Assembly: GCF_008364765.1 (NCBI RefSeq)
Contig: NZ_VTUY01000004.1
Location: 628,596 to 692,595, forward strand
Length of the DNA: 64,000 bases
Direction: 5' to 3'
Source of the DNA: Bacillus sp. CH30_1T
GTDB taxonomy: Bacteria; Bacillota; Bacilli; Bacillales; Bacillaceae_B
The first letter of the stretch is position 1. Each line of letters begins with the position of its first letter. The notes below the pieces were generated by a model that ran no database searches, was not told where the DNA came from, and saw only the letters and a list, made by a program, of their open reading frames with translations. Position numbers and translations under genes: made by a program. Of the stretch, positions 1-9,732 are shown piece after piece.

Positions 1-1113
1 AAGAAGGAACTACAGACAATTCAAGAAAGCGGCCAAAAGATCAATACATTTCTTTCTGACAAACAACAAGAAGTGGATGGTTTGATCGCTCAACTTCAGG
101 AAAGATCAGCTACTACGGCAAATGAAATTGATGCATTTGTTAAAGAATATAATGAAAACATCGAACCAACTGTCATACAGGAAGTTGCCAATGCCAAGAA
201 AACGTTGAAGGATGCCAGGGAGATCATAATTGAAATCCAATCTACACTGCCAGAAGTAGAAAAAATCCTCGCAAATACAGAAGGAAACTTGGGTGAAGGA
301 GAAGAAACGCTTAAGAATATAGTAGGGGAATATCCATATATCAACGATAAGGTAAAACAATTAGCAGATCGGATTCGAGAAATCCAAGGGGAAACAGACA
401 TTAATGAAATCATTGAGTTACTGCAAAATGATCCTGAAGCAGAGAAGGGATTCTTTGAGGAACCTGTTCAACTCTATAAAAACAGCTTATTTCCAATCGC
501 AAACTATGGAACAGGCATGACTCCCTTTTATACCGTGCTTGCGATATGGGTAGGTGCCCTATTGTTAATTTCCCTATTAGCTACAGGTGTCCATAATTCA
601 GATGAATTTACCGAAAAACAAATCTATTTTGGTAAACTTTTCACTTTTATAAGCATCGGTTTTGTTCAAACACTTGTGGTGACATCAGGAGATATTTTCA
701 TTATGGGAGTGGATATCGCAGAGCCAGTGTGGTTTATCCTATTTGGATTGGTGTGTAGTTTAGTATTTATCCTAGTGGTCTATACATTAGTTTCGGTATT
801 TGGGGATATTGGTAAGGCAATGGCTATTGTGCTACTTGTGCTGCAAATTGCTGGTGCAGGAGGAACGTACCCTGTAGCATTACTCCCTGAATTCTTTCAA
901 ACCATTCACCCGTTCTTACCATTCTCATATGCGATTGATTTGATGAGAGAAGCCGTTGGAGGCATTGTTTGGGAGAGAGTTTATAGAGATCTAATGTCTC
1001 TAACGCTATTTGGGTTCATTGCTTTGTTAATTGGAACCTTCCTTAAAGGTCCGTTAAGTAAGAAGACAAAAGCCTTGATGAAGAAATCGAAAGAGTCCGG
1101 GTTATTTCATTAG
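1..1113 (+). CDS. YhgE/Pip domain membrane protein, C-terminal part (5' end outside window)
   Basis: The reading frame is open from base 1, so this is the C-terminal 370 or so residues of a larger protein. The first 130 visible residues are charged and heptad-like, a coiled coil expected to lie outside the membrane. About five or six hydrophobic segments follow, beginning near the motif FYTVLAIWVGALLLISLLA, as in ABC-2-type or YhgE/Pip membrane domains. The tail is basic (GPLSKKTKALMKKSKES). YhgE/Pip proteins are linked to phage infection and to type VII secretion-like export; the exact role here is unknown. A terminator follows 15 bases after the stop codon. Confidence 0.85.
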   Translation, partial: KKELQTIQESGQKINTFLSDKQQEVDGLIAQLQERSATTANEIDAFVKEYNENIEPTVIQEVANAKKTLKDAREIIIEIQSTLPEVEKILANTEGNLGEGEETLKNIVGEYPYINDKVKQLADRIREIQGETDINEIIELLQNDPEAEKGFFEEPVQLYKNSLFPIANYGTGMTPFYTVLAIWVGALLLISLLATGVHNSDEFTEKQIYFGKLFTFISIGFVQTLVVTSGDIFIMGVDIAEPVWFILFGLVCSLVFILVVYTLVSVFGDIGKAMAIVLLVLQIAGAGGTYPVALLPEFFQTIHPFLPFSYAIDLMREAVGGIVWERVYRDLMSLTLFGFIALLIGTFLKGPLSKKTKALMKKSKESGLFH

Positions 1114-1127
1114 AGCATAAGTAAAGG

Positions 1128-1160
1128 GGCCTTGTAGAGAAATTTCTACAGGGCTTTTTT
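1128..1160 (+). terminator. Rho-independent terminator after the YhgE/Pip gene
   Basis: A stem of about ten base pairs (GCCTTGTAGA pairing with TCTACAGGGC, one G-T pair) is followed by six T residues. It lies directly after the stop at 1113. Confidence 0.85.
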
Positions 1161-1178
1161 AAATTTTCAAAACGCTGA

Positions 1179-1214
1179 TAAAGGTAGAAGAATCATTTAT
1201 TTCTTCTACCTTTA
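1179..1214. repeat. Perfect 14-bp inverted repeat
   Basis: TAAAGGTAGAAGAA at 1179-1192 is the exact reverse complement of 1201-1214. No clear T-run flanks it on either strand, so it may be a second or decayed terminator. Confidence 0.6.
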
Positions 1215-1465
1215 TCCCCTTTACTTTAACAAGGAATCTTCAAATGATGACTACCCCTCCGATCAGGATTCCTAAACTAACCCCAAATACTGTGACTAGA
1301 GGAGGAAGGCTATGCCGAAAAGCGTGCAACTACATTTAAAGTCGTTAATACAGGATCTCCAGGAGCCAGCCGGACAAAAAAACTAACGATTGTAAGAAAC
1401 AACATAAAAAGCAGAACTTCAAAAAATTCACCTGCAATAATTCGAAACATTCACTTCACATTCAG
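1215..1465. other. Gap with an unidentified plus-strand coding remnant
   Basis: In one plus-strand frame, positions 1303-1410 read as ordinary protein (for example EEGYAEKRATTFKVVNTG), without a good start or a full domain. It looks like the end of a lost gene. I could not assign the family. Confidence 0.3.
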
Positions 1466-2478
1466 CTAATTGGAAATCATGTAATATTCACTGCGTGTGG
1501 TAACCCAATTTGTTACTTTATATTCGTTATAGGCAACAATTGAATTAATAGTTGTTGTTAATTCAGGTTCCTCGGTACCACTGAAATTAAGACCACCAGT
1601 TGGATGATACGTAGTACTTAAATAGTAACCTGCATCCCCGCGGAGAGCTGTTAAATTACTATATGTAGCCAAATCCCAATCACGATTAGACGCCATATAA
1701 TCTTCAGGAGTATCAATTTGACGGATTTCCACATCAATTCCGATTTGTTTTGCATCGAATTGAAATACTTGCGCTATAGGTTAAGAGAGTGAATGATAGC
1801 TGCTCACCATCTTTTTGCATTTTACCGTCTTTAAGTGTGTAGCCCGCATCCTCCAAATATTTTATAGTTGTTTCTCTAGACCGCCAAAAAATTGTTGACA
1901 CCATATTGTTAGGGTATGCAGAACCCGCTGTCGGACCATTTTACCATCATTGCCATTTGCTCCCTCTTATGAACAAAGTGAAACAGGCATCAGCGAATTC
2001 ACAGCTCGGCGGACATTTACACCCTGCAAGCTTTTACGCTCCATATTCATCGTCATTTGATGTACTCGATGGGCTGCTTTATGGTGATATGTAATGTATA
2101 TCCATCTGCTTCAATCGAATCTATTTTCAATGCATTTTGAATCGCAACACTTTCTTTAAGTGCGTTGAAGAGATAACTTAACTGCATCAGCATCCATCTT
2201 TTTCCATTGTGAAAGGTAATTCCTATACGAATATCAATGACTCAATTAATTCCATCTTCCCCACTCCAACTCACAGCAAGCCAAGGTGCAATTGTTATGT
2301 TTTCTTCGTCTAATTTCACTAACGTTTCTGTAATCCCTGCTCTTAAAGGAACATAACTTGAATCAACATGTGGATCAAAGTGAGTTAGTAGAGAAGTTTT
2401 ATAGAGAAAATTGACATGCTTGCTTCCTTCTTCTTTATCACTCTTTATATTCTCTGTGCACGCTGTTATAAAGACAGC
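1466..2478 (-). pseudogene. Nickel/peptide ABC transporter substrate-binding lipoprotein, decayed
   Basis: Successive minus-strand frames spell an SBP family 5 (NikA-like) protein in the right order. From 2478 down one reads a lipobox-like ITAC, then pieces such as LVKLDEENITIAPWLAVSW, KMDADAVKLSLQR and LKIDSIEADGYTLHIT. The longest open piece is 1466-1732 (MEIRQIDTPEDYMASNRDWD, ending SEYYMISN). Several frameshifts and deletions separate them, and the total is well short of the usual 530 residues. The family binds nickel chelates or oligopeptides outside the membrane. No intact permease or ATPase genes are adjacent; a permease fragment of the same broad family occurs at 18225-18480. Confidence 0.75.
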
Positions 2479-2758
2479 CTAACCAATAAGACAACTCCCC
2501 TTTTCACATGCTTCGTTAGCACGTTCTAAAGGAAAAGTTTCAATCATTGGTCGTATAACAGAGAACACGAAGTTAACGGCATCTTGGATTTCCTTTGTTT
2601 GTCCAGTAAATGAACCTCTAACTGTATGTGGTCCTGTTAAGAAGTCCATTGCTGATAAATCCAATTGCTCACCAGAACCAGCTTCAATAATTTGTTCACT
2701 GTCTGAATCAAGCCCATTAATCAGAGAAGAAATAGCTTTGGCATTCGGAGCAGTAGTT
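2479..2758 (-). pseudogene. Zinc-dependent alcohol dehydrogenase, C-terminal fragment
   Basis: The frame reads TTAPNAKAISSLINGLDSDS, then GEQLDLSAMDFLTGPHTVRG, then RPMIETFPLERANEA. This is the cofactor-domain end and C-terminal signature of medium-chain zinc alcohol dehydrogenases. A stop precedes the fragment in frame, the catalytic domain is absent, and the usual final strand is replaced by an unrelated tail. It abuts the decayed binding-protein gene. Confidence 0.7.
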
Positions 2759-2833
2759 TAATATAAACTCAATTAATAGTAAATAAATTCAAAAAATAAA
2801 CGCGCCCTCTTCATGAATAAATTACTATATATT

Positions 2834-3481
2834 TTAATTTGTATGAACTTGATTATAAAGCTTCATCATGCGATTTTTCCATTCAAGAGAAAGTTCATCG
2901 ATAGAGAGTATCTTTTCGATTTCCGAAAGATCTTTATCATGAAAGTACGTATGGTGAATGTCCGCAATCGACATCCGTTTAGGATGCTTTTCTAGAAGTT
3001 TTATTTCAGATTGAATAGTGATTGTTCCTTCTTCTAAAACACGAAAGAAATACCCAGTGTAGCCCGTTTCCACAACTTTCTTTAATAAAGTATTGATGGA
3101 TGTATGTTTATTGATGGTTGAGCAGGGAAAGCGTCCCTGCGAAACCTGTAAAATGGTATTTCCTATTTTATAAATATCACCAATACATACATTAGTTTCT
3201 GGCATACCTGTAACAGTTAGATTTTCACCGAACGCAGCTTTTGGAAGTGTTGTACTATAGATTTTTTCAAAATATGTATAGTGTTCATAAGGGTATACAC
3301 AAATGACTCTTTCAGATCCACCATGAAACTCATGATTTTCAACATCATCATCTAACACACGTTCGAAAGTTACCTTTAACCTTTCAACCTGGTCTTTAGA
3401 AATCCCAGAACGATATTCTCCTCCTCTATGTATGAGTGTTTTTGGTTTTCCTTTGCTTAGCCAAATAATTTGTGCGGTCAT
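2834..3481 (-). CDS. MOSC domain-containing protein (YiiM-like)
   Basis: This 215-residue protein has the layout of YiiM-type MOSC proteins: an N-terminal strand (IIWLSKGKPKTLIHRGGEY), the central GGSERVICVYPYEHYTYFEK region, and a GENLTVTGMPETNVCIGDIY stretch followed by QGRFPCSTINKH, where the conserved MOSC cysteine is expected. MOSC domains bind the molybdenum cofactor or carry sulfur, and YiiM relatives reduce N-hydroxylated compounds. The C-terminal 60 residues form the helical extension of this subfamily. It stands alone between decayed genes and a long gap. The full length suggests an intact gene. Confidence 0.85.
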   Translation of the reverse strand: MTAQIIWLSKGKPKTLIHRGGEYRSGISKDQVERLKVTFERVLDDDVENHEFHGGSERVICVYPYEHYTYFEKIYSTTLPKAAFGENLTVTGMPETNVCIGDIYKIGNTILQVSQGRFPCSTINKHTSINTLLKKVVETGYTGYFFRVLEEGTITIQSEIKLLEKHPKRMSIADIHHTYFHDKDLSEIEKILSIDELSLEWKNRMMKLYNQVHTN

Positions 3482-4331
3482 CCGTTTTTCACAACCTTTT
3501 TAAATTATGATACCAATGTTCACTGGTTCTTTTAAACTTTATATCATATTCATTAAAGATGTTCCATATGCTCTGAATTTGGCAATCGAGTTGATATATA
3601 TTCTTGGACAAAAACCTTATCTTATAGAAATCAATAATTTTTATTTATTTCCATATTATGTAAATCCCCAATTCTTTAAGACCTGTATTCATGGTGATTT
3701 TCACTATCTTGTTTCAAACATTTTTTACTAGTTATTCTTGAATGAAGAAATAGTACAAGAGAATTATGATTATGATTAAATTCAAATAGAACAATTAATC
3801 AGAGGGATACTGTTATGTTACATCTATTCATTTTGAGAATACATGTATAGACTAACAACGCATTTACAATCGATAAATGGATTGGCTTATGAAAGCATAA
3901 GGAGATATCTCAACTGTTTATAACTAAGTTTCTCTCAAATTAGCAATCGGTCATTCATTATTGTCGAGTTTTTTATTACATTGTCAAAGTCTCAGAAGTT
4001 TTGTCATACATCTTTCAAATAACTCTAAACTCAATCATAATGATTCATGAGGTGATAATTTGATAGATGATTTTGAACTTTTTTTATTTATAAAACATTT
4101 ATGTGAATTATTTGAAGAATATATTTTATTTGAATCACCTATCTTAAGAGAAGTCATCCTAAATGAAATTCAATTATTTGTTGAAATTATTAATACTTGA
4201 ATCTGTTTTATTCCCCAAAAATAGGAAGAAGATATTTATTCACACTATGGGTCAAAAGTGACCTATTATCATTCAACAATCCAGCCTTATCGTATTATAA
4301 GGTAGCTGAAGATCGTTAATTATGTTTTGGC
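3482..4331. other. 850-bp AT-rich gap with one possible small gene
   Basis: No convincing gene longer than 50 codons is seen on either strand. The plus-strand frame at 3507-3731 has no ribosome binding site and a composition like shuffled AT-rich DNA, so it is not called. The one plausible small gene is at 4060-4200. Confidence 0.5.
4060..4200 (+). CDS. Possible 46-residue acidic helical protein
   Basis: A TTG start at 4060 follows GAGGTGA at 4049-4055 with about five bases of spacing. The product begins LIDDFELFLFIKHLCELFEE and ends ILNEIQLFVEIINT style; it is acidic and likely all helix. No family is recognised. The ribosome binding site and composition favour a real gene, but no context supports it. 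Confidence 0.35.
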   Translation: MIDDFELFLFIKHLCELFEEYILFESPILREVILNEIQLFVEIINT

Positions 4332-5051
4332 TTACCTTTCTTCCTGATAAGCCCTAATTGTTAAAGAATTCAGTACCGTTGTGTTGAATCCTTTAACGAT
4401 TAGCCATATAGCCAAAACCAATTGTTGAAAAGCTATCGGAATGTTCAACATCATATAGGTTGTATCTAGACCGATGAAGTGAATCATAAATAATAAGCTT
4501 GCAAATATGGACAATGTTGATCCGATAATACCCCAGACTGACAACAAACGTGGTACTAGTTTTGTTTGGTAAAATATGCAGTGCAACAATAGCATAGCCA
4601 AAACAAATGCCAGTGTCGTTGCCACATGGTTCACCAAATCACGTCCTGTCTGTAACAATCCACCTAAGGACTGAAAATAGGATACATCAACCGTTCCGAC
4701 TTTTGTAAATTCTTGACTTAGTGTCAATAGCAACAGAAGAATGATTACACCAATTATAATGAACACACCCGCAATAATTCCGAAAGCAACAGATCCAAGA
4801 GCTAAACCTTTATTATGCCTACTTAAAATCGGATACATCAAAATAGGAATACCAACATAAGCAACAACCATTAACAACTGGAAAAAAGCTCCTATTAGTA
4901 CCTGGTTTTCAAATGTAAAAGCCTTGGCTATGTAGTCTGCTCCATCTATAACAGGAACAACACTAAATATACCTGCAACGATCCCAGCTATTAATAACAC
5001 CCCAGCAATTACTGCAGACCTTTTACCTGAATTTGTACTCTTCCTCAACAT
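4332..5051 (-). CDS. DUF4386 family membrane protein
   Basis: The 239-residue protein has six hydrophobic segments, beginning with SAVIAGVLLIAGIVAGIFSV after a basic N-terminus, and matches DUF4386 in length and pattern (paired GAFFQLLMVVAYVGIPILMY and LVNHVATTLAFVLAMLL segments). The function of DUF4386 is not established. The start ATG has a GGAGGGG site just upstream. It is monocistronic, with no clear terminator in the short downstream gap. Confidence 0.85.
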   Translation of the reverse strand: MLRKSTNSGKRSAVIAGVLLIAGIVAGIFSVVPVIDGADYIAKAFTFENQVLIGAFFQLLMVVAYVGIPILMYPILSRHNKGLALGSVAFGIIAGVFIIIGVIILLLLLTLSQEFTKVGTVDVSYFQSLGGLLQTGRDLVNHVATTLAFVLAMLLLHCIFYQTKLVPRLLSVWGIIGSTLSIFASLLFMIHFIGLDTTYMMLNIPIAFQQLVLAIWLIVKGFNTTVLNSLTIRAYQEER

Positions 5052-5364
5052 ATCCCCTCCTATAATACCTACCTTTTATAAATATATAATCGAAAAAGGT
5101 AAGATAAAGCAGATACTTTAGTATGATTAGGCCTCTGTCCAGAAAGTCGACACTATCAAAAATATTATGGACCTTCCTTAGATGAATAGTTTCCCATTGT
5201 AAAAAATGTATCTATTTGATCGTTTCACAATTTTATCCTTTCCTTAAAATTTCTTATGATTTTCTTTACGAATTGTTATGCTCTATGTTTCGGACTTATT
5301 CCAGAATCTTGTACTTTAACTTAAACCAATTTTTTTCAAAACCCTTTATCGTCTTGATTTGTGA
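5052..5364. other. Intergenic gap, nothing recognised
   Basis: This AT-rich stretch holds the promoter region of the DUF4386 gene (minus) and the leader of the broken oxidoreductase (plus). No repeat, RNA gene or operator was recognised. Confidence 0.5.
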
Positions 5365-5382
5365 ATGAATAAAGAGGAGGTT

Positions 5383-5715
5383 ATGTCGCTGACTCCAAAA
5401 TGGGATGTTGTCATTGTTGGTGGTGGATTAGCTGGTTACGTTGCAGCAAATTTTATAGTTAAAACTAATTTGAAAGTATTAATATTAGAAAAAGCAAATA
5501 AGTTTGGAGGACGGATACTACTAGGCGTACCTATCCCCTTGGCTCTCCCGGGGAATTTGAGCTCGCAAAAGATGTGGCGTGGAGATTCCTAGAGCTATAC
5601 AAACATGGCGGATTCGCAGAGAATTTCCATGCAGGATTGAGAGATTTTGCGCATACATGGACATCTAGTGTGTTGATCTACCTAGCTGGGAAACTGAGTT
5701 AGATAATTGATGATT
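5383..5715 (+). pseudogene. FAD-dependent oxidoreductase (flavin dehydrogenase type), N-terminal remnant
   Basis: After GAGGAGG at 5374-5380 the frame reads MSLTPKWDVVIVGGGLAGYV, a Rossmann FAD-binding GxGxxG motif, then LILEKANKFGGR. Near 5540 the coding frame switches to GEFELAKDVAWRFLELYKHG, and GFAENFHAGLRDFAHTWTSS follows to a stop near 5712. A frameshift or deletion therefore joins two parts of one N-terminal region; the other 300 or so residues of a typical family member are missing. Confidence 0.7.
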
Positions 5716-5780
5716 TATCGCTTTATAAGCATATAGAACTTACTCGATAGAGGTAAGATGGTTTCCGCATAATGATTTGT

Positions 5781-6986
5781 TTAATATTTTGATTGATCAT
5801 CAATATGTACGTGCATTTCTTTCATAGCTCTAAATCCTACCAGTTTTCTCCATTCGACTTCTTGGGTTTCTAGACGGATATTTACTTCGTTTTGTAAAAG
5901 CGTCTGTATCGCAATTTGAGCTTCTAACCTCGCTAAAGCAGAACCTAAACAGAAATGAATACCTGACCCAAATGCAAGGTGAGGATTTGGGTTTCTTGTA
6001 ATATCAAAGACATCCGCGTTTGAGAATTGTTTAGTATCTCGATTAGCTGCTCCAATAAGGACGTACACATGATCACCTTTTCTAATCTGAACCTTGTTAA
6101 GTTCAACATCCTCTGATGCGATCCTAGCCATCATTTGAGTAGGACTTTCATATCGTAAGCATTCCTCTATTGCTGATTCAATAAGAAGAGGATTTTCAAT
6201 CAACTTATGGCATTCTTTTGAGTATTTTAATAAACAATAGAGTGAATTACTTATTAAATTGACGGTTGTTTCATGTCCAGCAATCACAAGTAACACAGAA
6301 GTTGCTAAAAGTTCTTCTTCCGTTAGTTTCCTATCTTTTTCTTGATGTAATAATTCGCTAATTAGATCATCCTGAGGAGATTTCCTCCTTTCTTTAATCA
6401 GATCTTTAAAAAATGATAGCATCTCCAATGTTGTATTGTTTCCGTCAACAATGGATCGTCTTGAACGTGTAAAGTCGATTGATTGAATCAAATTCAATGC
6501 CCATTCACGAAAAATATCTTTATCATCATCTGGTATCCCTATTATTTTTGCAACCACAAGACTGGCAAAAGGAAATGCAAAATCGGAAATCACATCTATT
6601 TTCTTCTTATTCTTTAGGCTATTCCATAAATTTATTGCTATTTTTTCTATAAATGGACGACACTTTTCAATTTTAGCAGGAGTAAATTTGTGGCTGACAA
6701 GCATACGTAACCTTCCATGATCAGGTGGACTTTTAAAAAGCATCATATGGCTTTGGATATTTTTTAAGACTTCATACTTTTTCGTTGTCTCGGGAAGTGG
6801 AATTCGAGTTTGAAAACGGTTATCTTTAAGGATGGTTAATGCTTCTTGATATCCAGTTACGTACCATCCAGGATATTTTAAAAAACTCCCTTTATACACC
6901 GGATGTATTGAGCGAATTTCCTCATAAAAAGAATACGGGCTTTTAGTTATTTCAAATGTAAATCTATCCGTACTTTGATTAATCAT
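5781..6986 (-). CDS. bioI: Cytochrome P450, BioI type (pimeloyl-chain forming)
   Basis: The 401-residue protein has all P450 landmarks: the I-helix oxygen motif AGHETT, the ExxR helix motif (EECLR), and the haem loop FGSGIHFCLG with the cysteine ligand. It has no membrane anchor, as in soluble bacterial P450s. In Bacillus, BioI (CYP107H) cleaves the acyl chain of acyl-ACP to give pimeloyl-ACP for biotin synthesis. The assignment rests on length and on its place at the end of a bioW-A-F-D remnant cluster. The start has a weak GGAGG-like site. Another CYP107-like function cannot be excluded from sequence alone. Confidence 0.8.
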   Translation of the reverse strand: MINQSTDRFTFEITKSPYSFYEEIRSIHPVYKGSFLKYPGWYVTGYQEALTILKDNRFQTRIPLPETTKKYEVLKNIQSHMMLFKSPPDHGRLRMLVSHKFTPAKIEKCRPFIEKIAINLWNSLKNKKKIDVISDFAFPFASLVVAKIIGIPDDDKDIFREWALNLIQSIDFTRSRRSIVDGNNTTLEMLSFFKDLIKERRKSPQDDLISELLHQEKDRKLTEEELLATSVLLVIAGHETTVNLISNSLYCLLKYSKECHKLIENPLLIESAIEECLRYESPTQMMARIASEDVELNKVQIRKGDHVYVLIGAANRDTKQFSNADVFDITRNPNPHLAFGSGIHFCLGSALARLEAQIAIQTLLQNEVNIRLETQEVEWRKLVGFRAMKEMHVHIDDQSKY

Positions 6987-7138
6987 GTTCTACCTCCTAA
7001 ACTTCCTTTGTATTGAGTTAGAAAAACTTTGCTTATCGCCATGTCCTAATGGCGAAAGCCTTAGTTTTTTCTTATACTATAATCCTTTAAAAGGTTTAAC
7101 CTTAAAGTATAAAAAAAAGATGCGCTTTTCTTCATCGG

Positions 7139-7357
7139 TTATTTTCCTGTAGCTATATTCGCCTTCATTTCTTCAACACTATCAACCTCAATCCCTAAGT
7201 CTAATAGCATCTCATGGACTTCCGCCCGTAGTGATTTACAGGAATCGAATCTGCATCTAAGCTTTTTAACCTTAAGTACAGCGGCAATTCCACTTGTTAT
7301 AACTGTTTTTCCTACATCTGTGTCTGTACCAGTGATAAAAAATCCTTCATTAAATAA
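7139..7357 (-). pseudogene. bioD: bioD N-terminal fragment joined to a possible bioB tail
   Basis: Immediately after the bioF stop the frame reads [20 protein letters not shown], the P-loop start of dethiobiotin synthetase. The start codon is lost: a TGA lies just upstream in frame. After about 28 residues it changes to unrelated sequence ending HEMLLDLGIEVDSVEEMKAN and a stop. That tail resembles the end of some biotin synthases, so one deletion may run from inside bioD to the end of bioB. The bioD part is clear; the bioB origin of the tail is a guess. Confidence 0.65.
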
Positions 7358-8519
7358 TCTTCAACTCTCTTCCAATATCTTTAAATGATGTAAGCAAATG
7401 CTCAACTTGTGAATCATTATGAGTAGCAGTAACAGTTAGTCGGATACGACTTTCTCCTTTAGGAACAGTTGGAGGTCGAATCGCAGGTGCATAGATACCA
7501 TTTTCCTGGAGTTTTTTTGAAAATATAACCGACTTTGCTGTATCACCAATAATCACAGGGATGATAGGTGTATTCTGTCCATATACTGTGAACCCCATTG
7601 CTTCAAGTGTGCTTTTTATTATTTTTATCTGTCTATGTAACCTTTCCCTTAATTCCTGGCTTTTCTCTATGATATCTAATGCGGTATAGGCAGCTCCACA
7701 ACTTACCGGAGGGAGAGAAGTTTGAAAAATAAAAGTTCTAGTATGATTTATCAAGAAATCAATCAAAACTCTAGAACCCGTTACAAAACCTCCTTCAACT
7801 CCTACTGCTTTACTTAAAGTTCCAACGACTACATCCGGAGAAACTCCAAAAAGTTCACTTGTTCCTCTTCCTCTTTCTCCTAAAACACCTGTAGCATGTG
7901 CATCATCTACAATGACATAAGCATCATATCGTTTAGATAGTTTCATAATTTCATCTAATGGAGCAATAGTTCCGTCCATACTAAAAACACCATCTGTGAC
8001 AATAAATCTACGAGTATAAGTTTGTGTTTCTTTTAATTTTTTCTCTAGATTACTCATGTCAGAATGCTTGTAAATTACAGTTTCAGCTTTTGATAGTCGG
8101 CAACCATCGATGATACTTGCATGATTAAGTTGGTCGCTTAATAACACATCCCCTTTTTCCGGCAAGGATGAAAGAACACCAATATTAGCTAAATACCCAC
8201 TTGAGAATAAAAGAGCAGCCTCCATCCTTTTAAAACTGGCAATCCTTTGCTCTAGCTTTTCATGCCATTCCGTATTTCCAGTCGTTAACCTAGATCCGCT
8301 GCTCCCAACTCCAAATTCCTGTAACGTTTTTAATGCCTCTTCAATTAGAATTGGATCATTCGCTAAGCCTAAATAGTTATTTGATGAAAAAACAATCTTT
8401 TGTGTACCATTAACTAACATTTTTGGCTGGGGTGCAGTGCTCATTGTCCTTAATTCTCGATATAAGCCAGCCTGTTTGGTCTTTTCTATTCTTTGGCTTA
8501 ACCATTGATTAATGCTCAC
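7350..8519 (-). CDS. bioF: 8-amino-7-oxononanoate synthase
   Basis: The GTG at 8519 gives 389 residues, the normal BioF length. An upstream ATG would add about 20 residues read from bioA DNA in another frame, so it is rejected. PLP-enzyme marks are visible: [12 protein letters not shown] near the N-terminus, [15 protein letters not shown], and the cofactor-lysine region [17 protein letters not shown]. The enzyme condenses pimeloyl thioester with alanine to give KAPA, the second biotin-ring precursor step. The start overlaps the end of the bioA remnant by 11 bases, as in a coupled operon. Confidence 0.9.
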   Translation of the reverse strand: MSINQWLSQRIEKTKQAGLYRELRTMSTAPQPKMLVNGTQKIVFSSNNYLGLANDPILIEEALKTLQEFGVGSSGSRLTTGNTEWHEKLEQRIASFKRMEAALLFSSGYLANIGVLSSLPEKGDVLLSDQLNHASIIDGCRLSKAETVIYKHSDMSNLEKKLKETQTYTRRFIVTDGVFSMDGTIAPLDEIMKLSKRYDAYVIVDDAHATGVLGERGRGTSELFGVSPDVVVGTLSKAVGVEGGFVTGSRVLIDFLINHTRTFIFQTSLPPVSCGAAYTALDIIEKSQELRERLHRQIKIIKSTLEAMGFTVYGQNTPIIPVIIGDTAKSVIFSKKLQENGIYAPAIRPPTVPKGESRIRLTVTATHNDSQVEHLLTSFKDIGRELKII

Positions 8520-8775
8520 TACACGTAACCAATAATGTAGAGTGGGCGACTTTTTCAAATTGCTTTTTGATCGCATCATCTAATTCCATTTTCCTGTCCC
8601 CATGGGCATTAAGCCATACAGACGAAAATCCATCGGAATACTCCTTGCCATTAAGGTCCTTCACTTTTATACCTTCACCGCTTTTAATGACTAAAGGATT
8701 TTCATCATAATCCTTCATTTGTGTAAAGGGTAACCATAAATATTTTCTGCTATTTTCAATCAACCTTTGTGTCAT
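8509..8775 (-). pseudogene. bioA: bioA (DAPA aminotransferase), large internal deletion
   Basis: The frame starts [20 protein letters not shown] and continues through the correct N-terminus of BioA ([20 protein letters not shown], then KVAHSTLL), then ends six residues later as VTCSEH. About 80 N-terminal residues remain of a normal 450 or so. The PLP lysine and substrate pocket are gone, so the product cannot be active. The ribosome binding site (GGGAGGAAG, inside bioW) and the overlap with bioF survive, so the deletion kept the operon junctions. Confidence 0.85.
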
Positions 8776-9538
8776 GAACTTCCTCCCATTGAACTATAAT
8801 TGGTTGCTCTTCTAAATAAGACATGTATGTATTGATATTAGATAACGTATCAACAAAAAAGATACGGCATCCTCTCTCATCACCATAGTGTTTAAGTTGC
8901 GTTATACGTTGATAACCTATGTTTTTACTAGCTACATATCCTGTAATGTAATTTGGGTCATCTGACCAACATAATTCTGCAATGGTTAATTTGTGATTAC
9001 ACACTTTAGTAGCAAGTGCAAGCGCTTCCTTTAACCTAGGGTTAGTAGGAACTGCTTTTGATTTAGCCCACTTTTCAAAATTTTCCGTTTGCCAATCCAT
9101 TCTAGAGACACGAACACCTTTCTCTGCTCTCCCATCTATCCGCTCCCCCGTTTGAATATCAATTAGGATTGCTCCTCTAACTGCAAATTCAGGGATTTGC
9201 TTATAGGCTTTTTCAATAATGTCTTTAGAGACACCCGTTTTCTTAAGAAGATATCTGGCTAGCTCTTGCCCTTCTTTAACTGTAGTTACTTCATTTGTTT
9301 GGACTGTCAAAGGATTCACTAGTTTAATAGGTTGATTTACAATTTCACATTGAATTTGAAAAAAATCTGGTTTTCCTCTTGAGTGATTTAATGCTTTTTC
9401 TAGCAATGTATTTACTGATATCCGTAAATCATTATAGTTAGAGAGTAGTTCACCACCGGAAATATGCTTCCCTCCATTTTCATGTGATTCCTTTTTTGAA
9501 GCTCGCATCCTTACACTATATATTCTACCCTGATCCAT
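8756..9538 (-). CDS. bioW: 6-carboxyhexanoate-CoA ligase (pimeloyl-CoA synthetase)
   Basis: The 260-residue protein matches Bacillus BioW in length and in motifs such as [49 protein letters not shown] and [15 protein letters not shown]. BioW makes pimeloyl-CoA from pimelate, ATP and CoA, the entry step for BioF. It is the first gene of the cluster, 76 bases downstream of a BirA-type operator. It overlaps bioA by 20 bases. The sequence looks intact even though two downstream genes are broken. Confidence 0.9.
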   Translation of the reverse strand: MDQGRIYSVRMRASKKESHENGGKHISGGELLSNYNDLRISVNTLLEKALNHSRGKPDFFQIQCEIVNQPIKLVNPLTVQTNEVTTVKEGQELARYLLKKTGVSKDIIEKAYKQIPEFAVRGAILIDIQTGERIDGRAEKGVRVSRMDWQTENFEKWAKSKAVPTNPRLKEALALATKVCNHKLTIAELCWSDDPNYITGYVASKNIGYQRITQLKHYGDERGCRIFFVDTLSNINTYMSYLEEQPIIVQWEEVHDTKVD

Positions 9539-9613
9539 ACATCTCTCTCCTAAATTTAGTTATAACTAGAATAGTTTTAAATCATGATTGCATTCACAAA
9601 GAGTGTGTGGTCA

Positions 9614-9654
9614 ATCTATTGTAAACTAAATACAAATTTTAGTTTACAATAGAT
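9614..9654. promoter_or_regulatory. BirA (biotin repressor) operator-like palindrome
   Basis: Perfect 17-base arms (9614-9630 and 9638-9654) flank a 7-base centre. The core TTGTAAACTAAA...TTTAGTTTACAA follows the known BirA operator pattern of Bacillus bio operons. It lies about 75 bases before the bioW start, where it would cover the promoter. Confidence 0.85.
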
Positions 9655-9732
9655 CGGCGAAATTGTTAACCCTAACTCAAAAATAGTTAACATATGTTTA
9701 GGATTTAAGGGGAGATTTATTTTATAGAGCTA

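Noticed and set aside
3507..3731. 74-codon plus-strand frame
   Set aside because: No ribosome binding site and AT-driven composition; it looks like chance.
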